Below are positions 13,083 to 25,700 of a stretch of 64,000 nt of DNA, in pieces; position 1 is the stretch's first letter; each line of letters begins with the position of its first letter. This stretch comes from Pratylenchus scribneri (lineage: Eukaryota > Nematoda > Chromadorea > Rhabditida > Pratylenchidae): positions 1,612,001-1,676,000 of the forward strand of contig JAQSEB010000037.1 of the NCBI GenBank assembly GCA_030063045.1, in the 5' to 3' direction. The position numbers and the translations under genes were made by a program. Below the pieces are notes generated by a model, which searched no databases, was not told the origin of the DNA, and saw only the letters and a list, made by a program, of their open reading frames with translations.

Positions 13083-15338
13083 TGTTTTGGACACTTTTGG
13101 CTTATCATCCATTTCCACTCCATCCATTCATTAAATTATCAATGACCATTTCCCCTCATATCGTCCATTTTTTGAGCTTTCATTCATAATTTTTTTCCAC
13201 CGACCTCCAAAAATTCCTTTACCAAATTTGCATAGGCCATTTAAAATGTTTCTTTTCCATTTCTAATCAACATTATAAGCTCAATATTTGCTAGACAATT
13301 TCTTTCAATTTTTCAACTTTAATTTATTCACATATTTTGCAAAGATAAATTTGACTATTATTTAGCACATCGATTGAGGGATTTAAAAGACTATTTTGAG
13401 TAAAGATTTACATCTAAAAATGAAGAAACCGGTTAAAGAAAACTATGTAAATTGCCCTCGAATTGATGTGCAAAGAATCCGCACAAATCCTTCCTTCTAA
13501 ATTTCCTCAGCAGGATGTCCTTTCATTTCCATTGTTCAATTTTTCCTCGCAATCCCTCCATTTTTATTCTTTCAATTCAATTTTGCCAATTGTGTTAATT
13601 TTGTTATTGTGTATCTTTCCGTCCATTTAAAAAATGTTGATATTCTTCACAAAAAATTGTTCGGGTCATAAAATACTAAACATGACCAAAGCAAATTTAC
13701 TCCTCATTTTGTCCGCCCAATACACATTCCATTTTTATATTTTATACTCACAAGAAAGAATTCAGGCAGCCGAAAATGGCTAATTATCATTAACAGTATT
13801 CAGCAGAAGCTCAGTCAATCAGCAGGGGAATCCCAATTTTATCTCAATTATCGGAATTTTTAATATCTCAATTCAACATACATATTCAAATCAAATTGTT
13901 CAATTCAAATCATTTTTCCCACAAATTAGTCATAATTTGTTAAAATGTCCATTCAAGTATTCCATCTTTTTAAGCTGCTGGTCTTGTACATATTTAATTC
14001 CTTTATATAAATGCACATGATTCTCAGGAACATAACCGAGGATTTATAAATTATATCAACCATTTTTATTCACAATAAATGTATTTATGTACATTTGGAC
14101 TTTTGACATGAAGGATATTGAAAAATGAAAAATCATTGATAATTTACCTCCGATTCTGATTTTATTTAATTTTATTCACCGACTTGTTTGAAACTGTATT
14201 ATGAATTGTTTTTTTTTGAATTTATTCCATCATTTACCAATGAAAATGACCATTTAAAATATTATTTTTCACTCTTCAAACACTGCCGAATAAATTTGCG
14301 AGATAAATAAGTATTTTCTCATTTGATTTTGAGCCTTAATTTTATGGGAAAACAATGATAAGATGTTGAATGATATTGATAAATGGCTTCAATGTACTTA
14401 AACATGATCATTGATGGTCAAAAATCTTAGAAATATTAAAACATTTCCGATTAATTTACTAATGTCACTATCAACTTGAAAAGCCGAGTTTTTATTATTG
14501 AATGGTTTATTAGTTATAAAAAGAGGTTTTTATCCTACCTTTATATTTTAAAAATGGTTTCGACATTCGAGAATAAGAATGAGAGTATTTTTCTTAACCT
14601 TTTCGACATTTTCCCATATCTTGGAAAGTAAGACAATCCATTCCATAGTTATTTCCTATTCCTTATCATTTTAAGTTTTAATTACGCTTCTGCAATTATA
14701 ATACACGTTTTTCACGAGTTAAAAGCAGAAAATGCTCCTTTAATTAAAAACAAGCATTACTGTAGGCAAAATTTATTAAATTTCATGACATGAACAATAA
14801 ATGACATTAGATCCCAGTGTCAATTTCTCTAATTAATCTCTAAAATTCTCTAACTTATTCAATCAATCAATCAATCATTAATTCCTCCATTGTATAAATT
14901 TTACTACGTATTTGTAATTTTTTAAGGCCATTAAAAACTACCTTTTTATCAAGTTATTTATCTACATTTTTTGCAATGAAAAATAAATAAAAAAAAATTT
15001 CTCGTTACCTAGAATTTATTAATTTGAGCTAGAAATGAGGAATTTTCTTTTTTTCAAGTCGAGAGTCAAGACTCAGCATTTTCGTCGTTCCCACTTCCCA
15101 ATTCCCATCCATATTCCATTCTTCTCTGCCACTCTCGCTTCTAAAAAACCCGCCAAATATTCCATTTGAAAATACAAGCCAATCGAGGGGAGATTATCCC
15201 CAAAAGAAAAGCCAAAATTTGGAATGGCATTGGCACAATCTAATAATTGCTTAAGCTTACGCATTTAATTACCTAAATTCAGGCAAATAAGAAAGCAATA
15301 ATTAATTAATCTCAATCTCCATCATCATCATAAAATAA
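13083..15338. other. Gene-free intergenic region
   Basis: This holds the 3' flank of the zinc-finger gene (conserved with the pseudogene's flank to about 13320) followed by AT-rich sequence. I found no exon chain, structural RNA or repeat that I could support. Confidence 0.6.
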
Positions 15339-18300
15339 ATGAATAATCTACACTCATGGATTCCGGACAACCAGAACAACAGCGATGATGAAACGCCCCG
15401 CACACCACCTTCGGACGAAGAGGATGATGAGGAATATGATGAACGAACTTCCGACCTCTTTGCCAACACAATCGATAACAGATCAACCGCTGGATCACGG
15501 CACCAACAAGACCACCAAGAAGAAGAGGAGGATGGGGATAGGGCGGCGATCGAAACAGCTAATGAAAAATCCGAACGTGAAAATCGCCGTCCACCACCAC
15601 CGCCACATTCATCAAATTCAAATCGTACTCAACTCTCTTCGGCCGCACCCAGCGTCATATCGGAGGACACTTTTGTGATGCACTTCCGGGAGAAGATTCA
15701 ACATCATCCACAACCGGGCGATGCGGCCAAAAAACTCAACCGGCTTGTCAACATGCCATTTCGCGCACAATTCGGGTTTAACATTTTAAAATTGCTACAA
15801 AATTAATTAAATTATGTTTTAAGGACCGATAGCCGAGTGCAAAGTTCACGTGAGCGAGTAGTGGAACAGCAAAGGGCCGCTTCCTCGCTGAAACCGCCAT
15901 TTACTCCATTGCTTAAAGGTTTGAATTAAATTAGGTACTTTTCGGTTATCCGTGTGCAAACCGCAGATGGTTTTGAAATAAAGGGTCCCCTTAAGGGTAA
16001 CTAGGATTACGGATATGTGAGATGATAATTGATAACCTTTATATACCGGATGACTCATTGGATTACCATTACCTTTTCCCACACCCAGCTAACCGAAAAA
16101 TACCTTAAATTATAAATTTGAACAATTTTTGATGGTTTCTATTCTCTTCAGATAATGAACCGATCATTCTTGACGATGATTCGCCCCGTCAAACGACGCC
16201 AAATCCAACACGAAATGAACAACAGCAACAAAAGCAAACATCTTCGTCCATCCAACAAACACAAACAACCGCCAAACCCACTCAATTGAGGCAGCAATTT
16301 CACCAAAATGGAAATGAATGGTTGGAAAATGGGACGGGGACCGGATCAAGGCAGCCACCACAACGTTTCACCACAGATCGGTCCACGCAAACACAGGTTA
16401 TCCGGATATAATTTAAAATTTAAATTCCAAAATTTTCAGCCGGAATCTTTCGGCCAATCCCGGGCACCATTCCCACCGCCGCAAAGTCAATTCATCCATC
16501 CGAGTCCACCGTCGCCAATTTTGAACCATCATCAACCGAGGAGGAATTCGGCAACCCAACATGTTGAACGTGAGTATGATTGGCGTCCGCGCACTCGTTC
16601 ACTTTCCATTGCCGACTATCCGCCTCTCTACGACCTGAACCGTCGCCCTCGGGTGCCGCCGCCAATCAATGTGGACTCATGGGCACTGGGAGTTGGCCAT
16701 TATCGAAGGTTTGCGATTCGAGAAAATAATTAAGATTAGGATAATTATCATAATGGCCCCGACCACCCAAAAATTCTAAGTTGGTTCTAATGAATCATGG
16801 CTTCTAATGAACGAATTGAGGATCAGAAATGTCCGAAAATTTGTTTTTATCATTGAAAAAAATAGCTTTCTCTAAACTGGTTCGAACCCGAGACCTAAAT
16901 TTTACAAGAGGAGAGGGTCCCTTTCAAATCCGCATAAACTTTAACCAGCCTAAATAAACCTTAAGTCATAATCTATAAGCCTAAATCCCAGGCCAAAACC
17001 CGATTAATTGTTAATTAATTTAAATTTTAGGCAGTATTTGGACAATTTGGTCGGTCGCATTCGAGAACACGAGGAACGGCACGCGAAATTGAAGGCAAAA
17101 TTGAGTCGTTTTGACAAGCAAAGCCAACAGGAATTGGATGAGGTTTTCACATTTTAGCCAATTTTAATTAATTCCAAAGATAAAATTTTCAGTTAGAGCT
17201 GCTGCGCCGGGAACAAGAGTTGGAATTGCGTCGAAGGCAGCATGATGAACGATTGCGAGAACAGGAAGAGTTGGAGAGGCGAATTGCAGTGGCCACCGCC
17301 CGAAACAACAATTTTGCGGCCCATCCAACTTCAACAAATCATTCGACTCAAACTCATCGTCCACCGCCGCCTCCGCCACCGCTTCATTCCATTCTGAAGA
17401 AACCGCCGCCGATGGGACCGCCTCCTCTTCGCCACACTTCTTCATATTCAAATGCCAATGTTCCCATCAATCCCACTGGTGGCCGTGGTGTTGCATTCAG
17501 TTCGCCAATTCGTTCGGTCAATCTTTACTCACCAAATCAATCCAGGTTTTACATTTTATTTTTAATATTAAAATGGAAAATATTTAATTTGGCCAGGAAA
17601 ACTAGTGAAATTGCCATAAGATTATAAACCGGTTTAAATGGTTTATCCAAGACCCATAAATCTATTCAGTCGATAAATCTCGTCAAGTCTCATCATTCGA
17701 TTATATTTTGAATTGTGTTTAACTAATATTAAATTTTAGTTTTGAACCAAAAAAGAATAGAGATCCAAACGGTTTAAAACCCGTTAATTTCGATCAAACA
17801 TCAAATCATGCCAAAAAATTTAATCAATTTTAATTAATTTTGAACCAAAAAACGGTTAAAGGTTTAAAACCAATTTCGACTAATCATGGAAATGAAATTA
17901 TTTAAAAACCAATCGTGAGCTTAATCGATTATGGATCGGGTTTAAGGTTTGGAGGTATAGGATTAACCATTGAACCGGTTTAATAATCAGTTCGATGTTC
18001 ACGATTTTCTTTTTTCATTTTTCACTGTGTCTTTTACCTAAAAAAATTAATTTTTAATATTAAAAATGGAATATTTTTAAAGGGCCAATTCATCGTCAAT
18101 GTTGGTACCCGAGGAAACGCAAACGCATCAATTGGAGAATGAGCCAACGTGTAGCCAAAATGTCGCGGCCGGCACCAATGAAAATCAACGATTGGCCCAT
18201 TCAAATTCATCCGCGCTGAATCGCCACCGTTTGGTACTGACCAACAAAACCAACAATGGATATTCGCATAGCCGTCCATTTGTGCATCATAATCAGACGG

Positions 18301-18867
18301 CGACGGGGATGAGAAATGTACAAAATGAACGTGAAAAGGTGAGCCGAAAGAAATTTAAGAAGGGAAAAGATTTAATTTGCCGAAAATCTTTTAACGGTTC
18401 AGCTGTTTAGATCCACAAACGGTCATCATTTAATTATATTTTGGTTTGTGTTTAACCAATTTTAAATTAGTTGTGAGCCCAAAAACCATGAGATGGTTTA
18501 AGTGGTTTAATAATCTTAATTTTTGATCAAACCAAAATCATGACAAGGCAAATTATATACCAATCGATGCGGCTTTATGAGATCTATCGATTTGGGTATA
18601 TGGTTTGGGGGTTGGACAACCATTGATCCGTTTTTTGTATTTCAATACATTTTTCGGCAAATTAAAATACTAAACCATTTAAAAAGCAATTTGAATATTT
18701 ATACATATACATATTTAGTCATTCTTCAGGAGGGCCGGCGCATGGACTATTTGAACAAATGGCAACAGAACCGGAAACAGCTGGGTGAAGCAAAACGGCA
18801 TAATGCGCGGATCCAGCTGAATTCAAATCCAACTTCCATATTCCAACATATTCCGGCCTCCCATTGA
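15339..18867 (+). CDS. Proline-rich coiled-coil protein, unrecognised
   Basis: Eight phase-consistent exons: 15339-15775, 15824-15918, 16152-16396, 16440-16708, 17031-17142, 17193-17545, 18083-18338, 18730-18867 (634 aa). The N-terminus is very acidic (DDEE-rich, residues 14-35), followed by a polar region with a run of prolines. Mid-protein there is a conserved-looking block around YDWRPRTRSLSIADYPPLYD. Exons 5-6 encode a charged coiled coil (LDNLVGRIREHEERHAKL and later RREQELELRRRQHDERLREQ). Next comes a poly-Pro segment (PPPPPPP, then KKPPPMGPPP), and the C-terminus has EGRRMDYLNKWQQNRKQLGE. A scaffold or cytoskeletal role is possible but only inferred. I do not recognise the family. It is tail-to-tail with the exonuclease gene that ends at 19779, and an AATAAA lies shortly after the stop. 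Confidence 0.8.
15931..16108. mobile_element. MITE-like element, copy 2 (intronic)
   Basis: The ends TTAGGTACTTTTCGGTTATCC and GCTAACCGAAAAATACCTTAA are inverted repeats. The interior contains GATTACGGATATGTGAGATGAT. It matches the elements at 2475 and 24429 and sits wholly within intron 2 of the coiled-coil gene. Confidence 0.65.
17620..17995. repeat. Intronic AAACCGGTTTAA repeat family
   Basis: A degenerate dispersed sequence rich in AACCGGTTTAA-like palindromes, with TCGATTATGG, GGTTTAAGG and a terminal ATTGAACCGGTTTAA. Related stretches lie in introns at 18400-18690, 20160-20440, 20815-21115, 22530-22770, 23060-23270 and 28560-28800. There is no coding potential. It is probably an old non-autonomous repeat tolerated in introns. 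Confidence 0.55.
18400..18690. repeat. Intronic AAACCGGTTTAA repeat family
   Basis: This is in the last intron of the coiled-coil gene and shares ACGGTCATCATTTAATTATATTTTGG-like and TTGTGTTTAACCAATTTTAA-like phrases with the copy at 17620 and the one at 28560. It ends near an ATTTTTCGGCAAATTAAAAT-like motif. Confidence 0.5.
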
Positions 18868-19778
18868 TGATGGAATAGATATTTAATAAATATAAACCTC
18901 AAATTCATCCATCATATTCACTCAATTTTCTTTTTTTTTTCTTTGCCTTTACACTTCCATTTACTCATTCCACAATTATGCCGTTAAAATACACAAATAT
19001 TCAATCATTAAAATTGTATAATTCATTTTTTTTGCTTCATCGGATAAATACATATATTCTCAAATAATTTATAGAAGACAATTTTAAAATTTAAAGTTTT
19101 TAAAACCAAAAAATTGGAAATATGGTTTATGGTTTAATTCGATTTAAACTATGAAATTTATATCAAAAGATTCTTCCTGATGGTGATTTACGCTAGTTAG
19201 GGTTTATAAAGAAGTAATCAAAGAATCAAAACGTAATTTTTAGCTTAGTGGGTTGATGCTTTTTTCAAAATTGAGCTCTCGGGTTCGAACCCGCTTAGAG
19301 GCAAATATTTTTTTTCGGACATGTTTGTCATTTTTATCCATTTTTATACACTATTGAACATATCTAGGCCAAAAATAATATTTAGACTAAAAAACATAGT
19401 ACTAAAAGCGCTAGTCTTGTATAAGGTTTGTAGGAGGATTTAAAACCGGTTTCTGATTAATTAGTTAAAAAGCTACATTTTGGCGTAAAAAATCAAAATA
19501 GGGTAAAATGATATTTTATCATAATTTATTTATGGTGGTTTTTAACAACAAAATTCATTCAAAATAAATAAAATGAAAGAGAGACGAGATTTTGGGTTTG
19601 GAAATGAAAGTCATTTTAAAGAGACAAAAACCGTTTTTTTGACAGGCTTTATTGACTGACTGAGACTGAATGGTGAGATGAAATGAAGGGTGTGATATGA
19701 TAATATTGGGCAAAATAATGTAAAATGCATGGCCAAATTGCAACAAAAAATAAAACAAAAATAATTTAAAATTTCTTC
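18868..19778. other. Intergenic region between tail-to-tail genes
   Basis: This is the shared 3' flank of the coiled-coil and exonuclease genes. Apart from a tRNA-like fragment (19232-19312) and repeat-family debris near 19080-19170, I see nothing functional. Confidence 0.55.
19232..19312 (+). other. tRNA-like fragment (pseudo-tRNA or SINE head)
   Basis: An A-box-like TAGCTTAGTGGGTTGATGC is followed about 25 bases later by a perfect T-arm/B-box CGGGTTCGAACCCG and then a T run that could end Pol III transcription. The 5' and 3' ends do not pair into an acceptor stem and no clear anticodon arm forms. I call it a tRNA-derived remnant, not a functional tRNA. Confidence 0.35.
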
Positions 19779-22700
19779 TTATTCCGTTCCGCTGCCTCCT
19801 CCCCTCACTTTTTTCAACATAATCCGCATACAAACCAGGGCGTCTTCTTTACTGTCGTGACCACTCTCTAAAATTAATAAATTAAAATTTAATAAATTTT
19901 TTAAAATAAACCAACCGTCTTCCTGGATAATCAATTGGAGTATTTCGGTGGCCAACGTTTTCAGCGCTCTTTTCTGTGGTGGACCAAGCCGATGGGGAAA
20001 AACAACACTAAAAATTGATGGAATGTTAAAGAGAAAATAAAAGGATATTTATTCGTTGAAGAAAATATGGCGTTTATCCTACACTAATAAACTCATATTA
20101 TGATGGGATAGAAGATAGAGCTCGTCAATTCGCATCGAATGGTATATAATTTGTCATGGTTTGATAATAAATTTTTAAAGGGTATTAAAACGGTTTAAAT
20201 CCATTTTGATTTTTTGGTTCAAAGCCAATTTTGCTTTTTGGATGAAAACCAGTTTCGTTTTTTTTGGTTTAAAACCCATTTTCGTTATTGGTTCAAATCA
20301 AAACCCATTCTTTGGTTTTTGATGGGACTTGACGAAATTTATTGATTGATAAGGTTTATTGTATTGGTCTAGGATAAACCATTGAACCGTTTTAAAATTT
20401 TTTGGCAAATTAAAATATTTCTCATTAATACATTTGAATTTAAACCTGGTATCGACGACCCGTTTGTGAACAATTCGAAGTGCTCGCAAATCACTTTCCA
20501 GCGAATGACCAATCAGAATTGTCTCCGAATTGACCAATTCAAAAAGACGCTCTTGAGCCTAAAAACTAAAAAAATATTTTTCGAATTAAATTAATTTTGA
20601 CCATTTTTAAATTGTTCCGGGCATTGTTGATTTGATCCGCCGAAAGTCCACTGAATTTTGTGTTGCAATCAATCAACGGGTGCTCAGGCCGAACAAATTC
20701 ATCCAAAACCAATTCGCCCAAAACGTCGACCATTGAAATTCTTTAAAAATTGAAATGGATAATTGAATTTATATTTATTAAATTTATTTAAAAAATAATA
20801 AATAATTCCAAAATAATTAAAATGGTTTAATAGTTTAAATCCTATATTAAAAAACCATATTCGAATGAATTGAACTATTTTAGAGCTAGAGGCATCGAAT
20901 GGATATGAATGTAATTTTACTAGTAACCGAAACCGATTTTGGTTTTTAAGTTCAAAACAAATTTAAAATTAGTTAAATCTAAACCAAATAAAATAAGCAA
21001 AACACATAATTAAAGTCGCGTTTTGATTGTATAAATCTTTCGATTGGATTTGGGTGGATAATGGATATAAGGTTTAAGGGTTTAGGATAAATCATTAAAC
21101 CGGTTTAAAATTTTTTCGACAATTTACAATTTTTTTCTTGTAATTTTTAGTGGTTTTCCCGTCAAATTATATTTTCCCACTTTTAATTATTTATATTTAT
21201 AAAAAATTGCGCCAACCTCGCAACTTCAGGACCCCAAACGCAATAGACCATCTCACAGTCGAGTGCATACACTTTCTTTGAGCGGGGATCGCCCACACCA
21301 AATGGCCGCGGTGTTTCCACATATTTGGCCAGTGTGCTCATCCGCAGTGATTGGGTGATGTGCCGTCCGGCCACAACGCATCCCCGGTCGCTGATTGGCG
21401 AATCGCAACAAGTGTAACGGGTATCCACCACTCCGTGTGCTGTGAAAATGTATCGAAAAATATTATTTTGTTTTGAGTTTTGGTAATTATTACTCGCGAG
21501 AGGATTTTAGGTGGTTTTTGATTTAAATTATATTTTTGTTTAATTAAATTTAATCGAATTCCTTTTTTATAGGGCTTTGTTATTTTAAAACCAGCAGGGA
21601 GGGTCTTTTAGCATGTCCTTGTTATTCCATAGTCTAGTCGGCTTATCAGAATAATTTTTTAGCTATTTGATGTGATTTTTTTTTGAACTATCAAATTATT
21701 TTTGGAGCTTTTTTCGGGAGAAATTTCATTAGAAAAATGCAATAAAAACTCAAAATTACCGAGGTATCCAAAATTATTTGTTTTGACAAATTTCACAATA
21801 AAACCTAAATAGACCCCATTTTTTGACCTAAAAACACGTCCCCTAAACACTAATTATTTAAGCAAACCTCGCTTTTTCCATGCCCTTCCCCAGTGGTAAA
21901 TGCAATCTTCGGAGGAAATGCCCGGTTTGTAGTTTCCCTCTTTGGTCAGGAAATATTCAACACCACATCGGGCACAAATTCGTTTCAATTCTATAATAAA
22001 TTGAAGTTTAAATATATTTAAATTTGATAAACCTGAATCGGGAACAAATTGCTTTTGGGCACGGCCTTTGCTTATTTCCAGCTCGGATTGACGAATTTCC
22101 ACACATTTCCTCCGTTGTTGCTTCTTTTGCCGCTCCATTATTGAATAGCCGGTGTCCGGATTGATTTCATCCGCTTCCTTTAATTAATAAAATTTTATTT
22201 TTGGCTAATTTTAATTTTTTTTTTTTGTAAATTTTATTAGTGCTTAATTTTTATTATTTTTAATTTATTTTAATTTAATTTCCCTTACAAATTCCTCTCC
22301 TTCTTCCTTCCCTTCTTCTTGTTCATCCATTGCGGTGGTCATCGTCGACTCAATTTCAACCCATCGAGGATATCCGTTCGTCCAAAGTTGTTCCGGCGAA
22401 AGCAAATATTCCTTTGCCAATGCCTCGTAAAAACTGTGAGAAAATACATAAATAAAAATTGGTGATATTTTATGTTTCAGTTTTCTCTAAAAATCACTTT
22501 TTTGAAGAAATTTCATAAATGCTTAATCCTAGAATTAGAATTTATAAACCTTATACAAAACAATTCGTTAAATCTCATCCAGATGAATCCGAAGATGTAT
22601 AGTTTTGTTACGGTTTGTTCAAAATTAAAATTATTGAACCGTCTAAACCATATTTTGGTTTAAAACCTTTTTGGTTTTGATCTAAACCTCTAAAATCTAT

Positions 22701-25700
22701 AGGTCAATTAACGCAGTTTGACGAACTCTATCGAATGCTTAAAGTTTATTCGGTCTTACTTTCGATAAAGTCTCCACAAAAAACCATCATAATAATTAAT
22801 TTTGGTTTTCCCCACTTACTCCGATTCGCTAAGATGCGTTGCCTTGTGCTCTGCCACCCGCTGGGCTCGATTCAAACCAAGGGTCACCGACTGAGAGTGC
22901 CGACCGAGGAGCACATTTTTGTGTGAAACTAAAAATCAATAATTAATTAATTAATAATTAATTCTCAAATAATTTTAAAAATATCCAAAAAACTAAAAAG
23001 TTAATTATAATTGTTTAAGAGTTTGCCCTAGACCACCAAACCTTTTACCCAAAAATCGCTAGATCTTGTCAAGACGTACCAAACGGTTTAAATCAAAAAT
23101 TGATGTTGGTTGTCGGTTCAAAACCACTTTAGAATTAGCTTAATCTAAACCAAAACTTAATTCAGAATGATGCGTTTTAAAAACGCAATCATCGATTGAA
23201 TATAACTAAGGTTTAGGCGTTAAGAATAAACCATTGTGAACTGTCGATGAAATAATTTTTTCGATATTTTTTATAATTTATTGATTAAAAAATGAATGAA
23301 CAAACTTGAATCCTTTCGCCCTTTTCCATCGGAATTGTCGTTGTCTTTGGCTGCAGCAGCCGCCGCTTCCCTCAATCTTTTGACCACATTTGGAATTGCC
23401 GACAAATAGCCCATTCGAGTGGAACATTTATCCAGGATGGCTTTTTCCTCGAGTTGGGCCTTAAAAATTGGTTCAAAAAATTAAAAATTCTTTTTAAAAT
23501 TTTAATATTAAATAAATTAAAACGAACACTTTCAATGGCCATTTCCGGTTGATTCCAACAAATTTTTGCATATTCCGCATGGATTATTGCCAAGCGGGCT
23601 TGTCGAATTTGCAGAGACACCTTCCGATTGCCTGGCTCCAATGGAATCAATTGACGTTTTAGAGTGTTTAGAATCTGCAAAAGAAATTAATTAATGGTCT
23701 AATAATTATTTTTGGAGTGAATTTATATAAAAATTGGCATTTTTTAGTCCACTTCTACTAAATTTTTGAGTATTTTTTGTTAAAAATTGTAAAGTAAGAA
23801 TACACAAAAAAATTGTTCAATTTATTTAATTTTCCATTCATTAAATTTGCCCTAAAATTATTAATTATTAAAAAATAACCTCAAAATTGGGCACATGCGC
23901 CTTCCGTTGTTCCCCTTTCTTCAGGCTGGATGCCACCGTTTGTGGTTTTGGTTGAAGTAGGGAAGGCTGTAATTTGGTGGTGGTACCGGTGGCCGAAGAT
24001 TCACGTTTAATTGGAGTGCTGGTTGTGGGCATTGAGGGCAATGGTTCTGCAAAAATTTGAAACTTAGATTATAAAAATTTAAACTATAGAGCTAAAAATA
24101 TTAGTAAAAATATTAAAACAATTTTCTAGGATAAAAATTGTCATTAATCCTGTTGGCTGGGTGTTCTTTAGGAAAATATTTAAAAGGTCTAATTTTTAGT
24201 CCCCCTTTTTTGAATATTCAAAAAAATTAAAACCTCGCTTCGGAGTGCTAGTCTTAGGCATTGTGGCAGGTGGTTCGCGCTTCAATGGAATGGTGGTTGT
24301 GGTGGGCGTTGCGGGCAATGATTCTGAAAAATTATTGAACTTGATAATCTTCTAAACGAAGAAAAAAGAGAGCTAATGAAATTTTAAACAAAAATGCTGT
24401 CTTCCTAGAATTTTTCCAAAGAAAAAAGTGTCGGTTCTTATGGGTTATCCAGGACTCTATGTATAAAAAATGAAGCCCCGTGCCCACCTAGGGATGGATG
24501 ATTAGGGTTACGACAACGTGAGATGATTTCTATCCCTGAACTGAATGATCCTAAACCTATACCGGAAACTTTTCGTCAGTGGACCAAAAAATCTGCTGTT
24601 CTTGGAACTTGGATAACCCAGAAATACCAAAGTGTCTTGGTGCTTTATGCTTTTTGTTGGATGTTCTTTTGGATAATTAAAAAATAAAAACCTCGCTTCA
24701 TTGGAATTTTGGTTGTGGGCAGTGGTTTTGTGGCCGAAGGCACTCGAACTGGCATTTGGATGGCACTGGTGTTGGCGGCGGCAGCGGAGGTTGATGTGGA
24801 AGCAGAATTTCGGGAAAATGTTGGAATCACCAATTGGGTTGGAAATTTCTGGACAAAAAAATTAATTTTAAATTTAATTTCCCTTTTTCTTACTTTTTTG
24901 ATTGGTTTCGGTTTCGCCGGAATTTGTTGTTTGTTTGTTGGCGGTTTCCATTCTTCCACTTCCACATATTTTGGTGCTGAATTTTTTCCATCTTCCTCCT
25001 TCTTCGTCTTTTGCTGCTGTTCATCAACAACTTTTTGCATTGCTTCCAATGTCCTTTTATGCAATTGTTCCTAAACATTTTAAATTTATTTTTTTTAAAT
25101 AAATTAAAAACCTGAGCACTGGGAATTGTTTTGTTTTTCATTGATGAAACACTTTTCTTTTCATCCCCAATTTTTGTTGGTGAGCAAATTGGCGTTTCTG
25201 GCACAACAGAAACCGTAGAATGAATTGAATGAGCCGGCGATGGAGGAGGATGAAGAAAATTGGCATTGGTGTCATTGATGGTGGCAGTGGAAATTGGCAA
25301 AGGCGAATCCGGATCGGAAATTGTGGCCGATGATATTTTGATGCTTAAAATTGATGGTTAATTAAAAATTATTTTTAAAATAAATAATTTTTGAAGGGAA
25401 TTATCTCTTCCTAATTCAAAAAAACCTATTAGGAAAAGACCATCAAAATCAAAGATTAAATGATTAAAAAGACCATAGTTAAAACCATAAACTTTTCATA
25501 TAAACCAATGGCGGTTTCATGGTGCTGCGGTCAGCGGCCACCCGAGCCTCCCGGAGTGCCATGGTAGAAAAAATAAGGGTGAAGTTCTTTTATAAAAAAA
25601 ATTACTATTTTTTCGCGCTCGCCCCTATCAGCGCTCGCATTAAGTTTTTTTATGGCTGATTCTTTCCAGAAAACCTTGTAATTGTTCAAAATTTTTGGTC

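Noticed and set aside
19232..19312. Functional tRNA gene
   Set aside because: Good A- and B-box-like words but no acceptor stem or clear anticodon arm.
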